A stretch of 64,000 nucleotides of DNA from Tragulus kanchil. Its lineage: Eukaryota > Chordata > Mammalia > Artiodactyla > Tragulidae. Where the stretch lies: assembly GCA_022376925.1 (NCBI GenBank), contig JAIOJX010000025.1, positions 7,285,141 through 7,349,140 on the forward strand. The letters run 5' to 3'. Each line of letters starts with the position of its first letter. The first letter of the stretch is position 1. The notes under the pieces are model-generated. The model did no database searches, was not told the DNA's origin, and saw only the letters and a program-made list of their open reading frames with translations. Shown one piece after another: positions 58,111 through 64,000 of the stretch. Both the position numbers and the translations under genes were made by a program.

Positions 58111-60214
58111 TTTTCCTCCTCTGGGTTTCCCTGAGTCCCCATACCATTTTATTTACATCTCACCTATATCACATAGCCATATCCCAGGGCTGTGTGAACG
58201 TCCCTACATTTTTCTTTCTTTCCCTTCCTCTCCACCTCTGTGTGGCCCTTTCACTCCAGTGGACAGATCCTTAAAGTCATGGGCTGTATCTCTGTAGGAC
58301 CTAGGTCAACCTAGGACCATGCATAACAGAGGATATCCTGAATGTGCCACGAAGTTTAATGTGAATGCCTCATAGTGTCACGTGCTTCCAATAAAATCAA
58401 GCCTACATGGATTGAATCACAGATCATCCTGTGGGCCAAAGACAGACTAACACTATCCCACTATCAGTCTAACACTTTCCTAAGCCAAAGAAGGCTATGA
58501 AAAAAGCTGCCACAGAAGAGAGTAGAGACACAAGTTTCAAGAAGCTACAGCCCAGCTTTTGTGGAGGAATCTTAAAGTATATTCCCATTTCTCAAGGTCA
58601 AATTAGAATATCTATGCAATTTTAAGTTGAGTCACACAGGTATTCGTGAGCAGAATTTAATCACAGTTATTCCTCCAAGTCTTTATGTTCTGGAGCTGAA
58701 GCTGGAAGTCCAATACTTTGGCCACCTTATGTGAAGAGCTGACTCATTAGAAAAGACCCTGATGCTGGGAAAGATTGAAGGCGGGAGAAGGGGACAACAG
58801 AGAAGACGGTTGGATGGTATCACTGAGTCAATGGACATGAGTTTGAGCAAACTCTGGAAGATGGTGAAGGACACGGAAGCCTGGTTGTGCTGCAGCTCAT
58901 GGGTCACAAAGAGTTGGACACGACTGAGTGACTGAATAGCAACAATCCCTCCAAGTCTTTATGTTCTCCATAAAAATCATAACCAGTAAAATGTTTTATA
59001 TACATAAAAATTACCTCAGCATGCTATTAAAATTAATGCTAATATAAATAATACTTCCCTCCATCAAGGCATTTTTTTTTTAAAGATTTATTTATTTATT
59101 TTGGGGGGGTGAGGGAGGGAGGGGAGCAGGTGGGCCACTTCTATTGGTCTTTCATTTGTCTATTTTCCTCCTCTGGGTTTCCCTGAGTCCCCATACCATT
59201 TTATTTACATCTCACCTATATCACATAGCCATATCCCAGGGCTGTGTGAACGTCCCTACATTTTTCTTTCTTTCCCTTCCTCTCCACCTCTGTGTGGCCC
59301 TTTCACTCCAGTGGACAGATCCTTAAAGTCATGGGCTGTATCTCTGTAGGACCTAGGTCAACCTAGGACCATGCATAACAGAGGATATCCTGAATGTGCC
59401 ACGAAGTTTAATGTGAATGCCTCATAGTGTCACGTGCTTCCAATAAAATCAAGCCTACATGGATTGAATCACAGATCATCCTGTGGGCCAAAGACAGACT
59501 AACACTATCCCACTATCAGTCTAACACTTTCCTAAGCCAAAGAAGGCTATGAAAAAAGCTGCCACAGAAGAGAGTAGAGACACAAGTTTCAAGAAGCTAC
59601 AGCCCAGCTTTTGTGGAGGAATCTTAAAGTATATTCCCATTTCTCAAGGTCAAATTAGAATATCTATGCAATTTTAAGTTGAGTCACACAGGTATTCGTG
59701 AGCAGAATTTAATCACAGTTATTCCTCCAAGTCTTTATGTTCTGGAGCTGAAGCTGGAAGTCCAATACTTTGGCCACCTTATGTGAAGAGCTGACTCATT
59801 AGAAAAGACCCTGATGCTGGGAAAGATTGAAGGCGGGAGAAGGGGACAACAGAGAAGACGGTTGGATGGTATCACTGAGTCAATGGACATGAGTTTGAGC
59901 AAACTCTGGAAGATGGTGAAGGACACGGAAGCCTGGTTGTGCTGCAGCTCATGGGTCACAAAGAGTTGGACACGACTGAGTGACTGAATAGCAACAATCC
60001 CTCCAAGTCTTTATGTTCTCCATAAAAATCATAACCAGTAAAATGTTTTATATACATAAAAATTACCTCAGCATGCTATTAAAATTAATGCTAATATAAA
60101 TAATACTTCCCTCCATCAAGGCATTTTTTTTTTAAAGATTTATTTATTTATTTTGGGGGGGTGGGGTGGGGAGAGAGGGGAGCAGGTGGGCCACTTCTAT
60201 TGGTCTTTCATTTG
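58111..60214. repeat. Kilobase tandem duplication 18 (58111-59162 / 59163-60214)
   Basis: Offset 1052. TRPC3 intron with a BovB tail. The seam falls inside the antisense SINE at 60129, so the first copy has only a SINE stub (59077-59162). The G-rich run differs between copies. Confidence 0.96.
58693..58947 (+). mobile_element. BovB 3' tail insertion with 20-bp target-site duplication
   Basis: BovB tail (TTTGGCCACCTTATGTGAAG ... GACACGACTGAGTGACTGAA) flanked by CCTCCAAGTCTTTATGTTCT on both sides (58672 and 58951). A clean retrotransposition event. Duplicated at 59745-59999. Confidence 0.9.
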
Positions 60215-60446
60215 TCCATTTTCATCCATCTTTGTTCTTTGGCCCGTGTGGGCCTCCCATTGCAGCGGCCTCTGTTGTCGCAGAGCACGGGCTCTGGGCG
60301 CATGCGCGCCAGAGCTCCGGCTTGGTGATTGGACACATCGGTCCAGCCGCTCCGTGGCACGTGGGATTTTCCCAGGCCAGGGATCAAACTGGCGTCCCTT
60401 GCACTGCAAGGCAGTGTCCTTACCCACTGGACCACCAGGGAAGCCC
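60129..60446 (-). mobile_element. SINE family A with 15-bp target site
   Basis: Reverse-strand full-length copy between CATCAAGGCATTTTT at 60114-60128 and 60447-60461. A stub of the same insertion at 59077-59162 is cut by the seam of duplication 18. Confidence 0.9.
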
Positions 60447-60616
60447 CATCAAGGCATTTTTAAACATTTTCTTTGTTGCCCTTTGAAACAGATCTGAATG
60501 TGAATGTGTCTTTGAAGTAACTCTCTTGGAGAAGAAACATTCATTTGAATGTAAAACATGTAAGGTGATGACCTAATTGGTGAGGGTCACATGTTGTTTT
60601 GAAGGTGGCTGTGACT

Positions 60617-60797
60617 ATTTTTATTATTTATTTTTGGTTGCACTGGGTCCTTGTTGCTGTGCACAGGCTTTCTCTAGTGTTGGTGAGTGGGGGCTTCTCT
60701 TGTGGAGCACAGGCTTTAGGCCCTCAGGCTCAGTAGTTGTGGCACACAGGCCTAGTTGCTCTGTAGCATGTGGAATCTTCCTGGACCGGGGATCGTT
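60617..60797 (-). mobile_element. CHR-type SINE, 5'-truncated
   Basis: Reverse strand: TTATTTTTGGTTGCACTGGG ... ATCTTCCTGGACCGGGGATC, then it stops before the tRNA head. Confidence 0.78.
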
Positions 60798-61158
60798 CGA
60801 TGCAAAGTCAGATGGCACTAAATCTTCCTAATATGATGAATGATTAGCTGAATTCAGTAATGAGAAAATAACAAAGCATTTTTATGTGTCTTAAAGACTA
60901 ATTATAAAAGTAATTTTTCAGAGATATTCCAAAAATATTCTGATCCATGATAGAACAACTAGAATTATTGTATTTCAAAAGTCACCCCTTTGCAGGAAAA
61001 AAATCCCCATTTAGCGAATTAAAATTAGGATAATCATACTATGTGAAACAAAAATTCATAATGAATAAACTGGTTATCACTCGGGGAGTCCTTAACAGGG
61101 AGATTTTTATCTAATATAATGAAGACATTTATAGGAAGTTTGGTGTGTATATAGCTGA

Positions 61159-61706
61159 ATGAGACCTCTTCCCTCAGTTCCTCTTTTTCTACTACCAATT
61201 TTGGGGAGCTACAGGAGATTATACCACAGGCAGAGGGAATTCTTCTCCTTAGAAAATACAAATGTACAGGATTCTGGAGTCTCTAAGCATTTAGCAAGGA
61301 TCATCTCCTCAAGAAGCAGAGAAATTTTCAATTTGACAATAAATATAGATGTTTCTCCATTTCTTTTAAATCACTCAAAAGCAATAAGGAGACTAGGAAA
61401 CAGAAATGCTAACTCCTTCATTAATGAGACTCAGAGGAACCCATATTACTTTTTTAGAAAGGTTATGAAAAGATCAAATGTGGATGTGGAGACTTGCCAA
61501 GAGTGGACATTCATGGCTGAGGACATCCCTTGACCTTCTGACACCAAGTCTTCAGAAGCTTTGAATCAGAGGGCTGAAGGAAAAGCTATAAAGAAAACTT
61601 GTGTTTGCTACAAGTACTTTGTCAGTGAGGCTGAGAGGGAGAGCCTGTCATCTGAACAATCCTGTGGTACTCTTTTTGACAAGGGAAAAAAAAGAGCAAA
61701 CTGAAC
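61159..61706 (+). other. Open frame interrupted by one stop; function unknown
   Basis: 124 codons from the ATG at 61159, a TGA at 61531-61533, then the same frame stays open for about 57 more codons to 61706. Contains FRKVMKRSNVDVETCQEW and KKTCVCYKYFVSEAERESL. Not a repeat I know, and not TRPC3. Could be a decayed retrocopy or chance; it lies in a TRPC3 intron on the opposite strand. Confidence 0.25.
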
Positions 61707-61719
61707 TCACATACACAAC

Positions 61720-61938
61720 CCCATGCATTCATTTACATTAAGTCGCTTCTGACTCTTTGTGACCCCATGAACTGTAGCTCACCAGACTCCTCGGTCCAGC
61801 TCTAGGCAAGAATACTGGAATGGGTTGCCATGCTCTCCTCCAAGGGATCTTCCTGACCCAGAGATCAAACCCCAGTCTCTAATGTCTACCTGCATTGGCA
61901 GGTGGGTTCTTCACCACTATCTCCACCTGGGAAGCCCC
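61720..61938 (-). mobile_element. Bov-tA SINE
   Basis: Reverse strand: TTACATTAAGTCGCTTCTGA ... CTCCACCTGGGAAGCCCC. Confidence 0.85.
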
Positions 61939-62205
61939 ACATAATCCCGTGCCTAACTGCAAATTTCTATTAGCCTGGGTCGGTCGCTGGAATTCTCTGA
62001 CTTCACTCCAACCTCCTGAAAGCAGCTGGTCTGAGAGCAACTTACTTCATTCAAGACTAAGCAATAGTAAGGAATCTACAGAACATCTGTACTAAGTTCA
62101 GAAAAGAGAAGGGATGAAATAAACAGCAAATACAGAACGCTTAATAGAAAAGTGCTAAAGAAGAGATGAAAGCATCTAATGTCATTACTGAAACATAGTC
62201 TTTTT

Positions 62206-62461
62206 AATTTTTTTTATTGCCTCTAAGTCACCATTTGTTTTCATCTATCTTTATTCTTTGCTATGTGTGGGCCTCCCATTGCAGTGGCCTCTCTCGTTGC
62301 AGAGCTTTGGCTCTGGGCGCACGTGCTCCAAAGTGCTGGCTGGTAATTGGACACACTGGTCCAGCCGCTCCACCGCACGTGGGATCTTCCTGGGCCAAGG
62401 ATCCAACCAGTGCCCCATGCAGTAAGGCAGACTCTTTACCCACTGGACCATCAGGGAAGCC
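62206..62461 (-). mobile_element. SINE family A, diverged
   Basis: Reverse-strand copy: TGCCTCTAAGTCACCATTTG ... ACACACTGGTCCAGCCGCTC ... CATCAGGGAAGCCC, the same subfamily ending as the copy at 53282. Confidence 0.85.
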
Positions 62462-62582
62462 CTAGGACTGATTTTCTTAAAAGAATTCTTCATTCTTAAA
62501 AGAATTAATTAATTCTTAAAAAAATTCTTCCTAAGTTTTAACAAAGAACCCGTCAAGAAAGGTCAATAAATATTGAGTACTC

Positions 62583-62782
62583 CAGGCTTCCCAGGTGTCT
62601 CACTGGTAAAGAATCACCTGCCAATAAAGGAAACACAGGTTCGATCCCTGGTTGGAAGATGCCTTGGAGAAAGAAATGGCAACCCACTCCAGTATTCTTG
62701 CCTGGGAAATTGCACTGACAGAGGAGCCTGGTCGGCTCCTGTAGCCCCTGGGGCTGCAGACTCGTACACAACTGACAAACTG
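62583..62782 (+). mobile_element. Bov-tA SINE
   Basis: GGCTTCCCAGGTGTCTCACT ... GACTCGTACACAACTGACAA, about 120 bases downstream of an antisense family A SINE. Confidence 0.85.
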
Positions 62783-62819
62783 AGCTTGCATGCTATTAAA
62801 CATAGAGAATACTAACCAT

Positions 62820-63400
62820 AAAAAGATGGCCAAGTTCATTCATTACAAAGAATGCAAAGTAAAACTACATTGCAACACCATTTCCACCTATCAATTTGGC
62901 CAAGATAAAGCCTGTGGTAACATACGATTGATAAACTAAGGAAGAAATGGGCACTCTTGTACATTTATCATTAAGAATATAAATTAGTACAAGCTCCATC
63001 AAAATTAAAATGCACATATATTTCAACCAGAGAATTCTATAGACTGGCACATGTTTTAGATGTCAGGTATACAAGGTTACTTACTGCAGAATTGCTTGTA
63101 ATAGGTTTTGATGGTTACATTATATTCCATTATAGGGATGCATTTAATTTATAAGCCTTCTGTTGATAGAAATAGAACAAATATTGGCAATATGCTCCAT
63201 TTCTATCAATAGAAGGTTGATAAATACATCCCAATAATGGAATACAATGTAACCATTGCAAAATAAAGCTTTGACAATCAGTGTGCTAAGCAAATTTGTA
63301 GAATATGCTGCTTCCAAGAAAATCACATGAAGAGAGCTATACCCATTAATTGACACTATCATTCACTATAAATCCTTTGATCCTCATTCCTGTAATGCTG
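62820..63400. mobile_element. Old L1 remnant with an internal inversion
   Basis: Sense L1-like sequence to about 63104 (CTACATTGCAACACCATTTC ... TACTGCAGAATTGCTTGTAA), then antisense 63105-63180, then sense again from about 63197. The two arms form an imperfect inverted repeat. Confidence 0.65.
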
Positions 63401-63974
63401 CACTCAGGAGAAATTTAAAGATTTGGTAGTCAAAATGATCAACCAGATGGGAATGACTACACCCTCTTCTGAGTTGAAAAATAGTGCTGCCATGTCACAT
63501 CCAATATCACTGTGCAACAGATATTTTACTAAGTAGCACTGATGGAATGGTGTAGTCTAAGGTTCCACTTGAAAAACATTGTCTAGAGAAATGTACCAGG
63601 TTTTTGTACTACATGACCGTTATTTTCCTAATAGACCAAATCTCCCACTGCTTTCTCCAGCTCAAGGTACATGAAAGTGACCTTTGGAGGACTGTGGCAA
63701 AACTTTGCTTTCAGTATCACAAAGGAAGTGTGATACTCAACCAAAGAAAAGGAAAAAGAAGAACTTGGACTCTGATTGCTACAGTGCCCTCCAAACAACA
63801 TACCATTTTCTCAGCTTCGTGTCACTCTCATAGCACAGAGGAAGTACATAATTCTACTTACTGTTCATGCACACACAAGTACATACACAGATACCAGCAC
63901 AGAGCCCTGGGTGGAACCACATACAGATAAAGGGAAATGTCTACAAATGCGAGTTGGCTGATTTTTGACTGGTT
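63400..63974. other. TRPC3 upstream intron, right end
   Basis: Open frames here are short and overlapping with no family resemblance. I see no exon or known repeat. Confidence 0.55.
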
Positions 63975-64000
63975 AAAAAGATGGCAAGTTCATTCATTAC
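63975..64000. repeat. Start of a further tandem copy, cut by the window edge
   Basis: The last 26 bases repeat 62820-62846 (AAAAAGATGGCCAAGTTCAT...), missing one C of a CC pair. The offset of about 1155 fits the other 18 duplications. Confidence 0.8.

Noticed and set aside
63604..63930. 108-codon frame near the right edge, considered as a TRPC3 upstream exon
   Set aside because: Wrong strand for TRPC3 and no match to the channel sequence expected before the NQPTRYQ junction.

Overview
This is nuclear DNA from a ruminant (Artiodactyla). It is not bacterial or viral: genes are split into short exons with GT/AG splice sites and sit among BovB (RTE) LINEs, Bov-tA and CHR-type tRNA-Glu SINEs, L1 3' ends and old MIR, L2 and MaLR remnants. 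BovB at this density points to a ruminant. At least 13 independent copies of a second young tRNA-derived SINE, which I cannot match to a cattle family from memory, suggest a lineage outside the usual bovine reference (chevrotain-like would be a guess). The species is not determined.

Two genes are present, both on the minus strand. BBS7 (BBSome subunit) runs right to left from its CpG-rich promoter near 33.7-34.0 kb: exons 1 to 9 (934 coding nt, about 311 residues, the N-terminal beta-propeller) can be read with intact phases at 33671, 29.6, 18.8, 17.3, 15.9, 12.1, 10.9, 5.3 and 0.1 kb, and the rest lies off the left edge. Upstream of it, TRPC3 contributes its last two coding exons (52633-52708 and 46807-46949), giving the C-terminal calmodulin/IP3-receptor-binding and coiled-coil segment; the rest lies off the right edge. 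The order and orientation match the mammalian TRPC3-BBS7 neighbourhood.

The most striking feature is architectural. Eighteen times in 64 kb, a stretch of about 0.97-1.18 kb is followed at once, or within a few tens of bases, by a near-identical direct copy, and a nineteenth copy begins at the right edge. About 19.7 kb is extra, so the locus collapses to roughly 44 kb. The duplications ignore gene structure: BBS7 exons 1, 6 and 8 are present twice and part of exon 9 twice. Copies differ mostly by homopolymer indels and changes near unit ends. The simplest reading is false tandem duplication by the assembly (unmerged contig overlaps or gap filling), not biology. Two seams (56.1 kb, inside a hybrid SINE, and 26.2 kb, inside BovB) look homology-mediated and deserve separate attention.

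Region by region: 0-33.7 kb is BBS7 with its repeat-filled introns, including an unexplained CpG-rich island in intron 2 (20.1-20.8 kb, duplicated at 21.3-21.9 kb); 33.7-46.8 kb is the BBS7-TRPC3 intergenic interval plus the TRPC3 3' UTR, with a hAT-like element and a MaLR LTR; 46.8-64 kb is the TRPC3 3' end and the intron upstream of its penultimate exon, rich in SINEs and L1 pieces. I found no convincing new biological system. The candidates worth checking are listed as findings.
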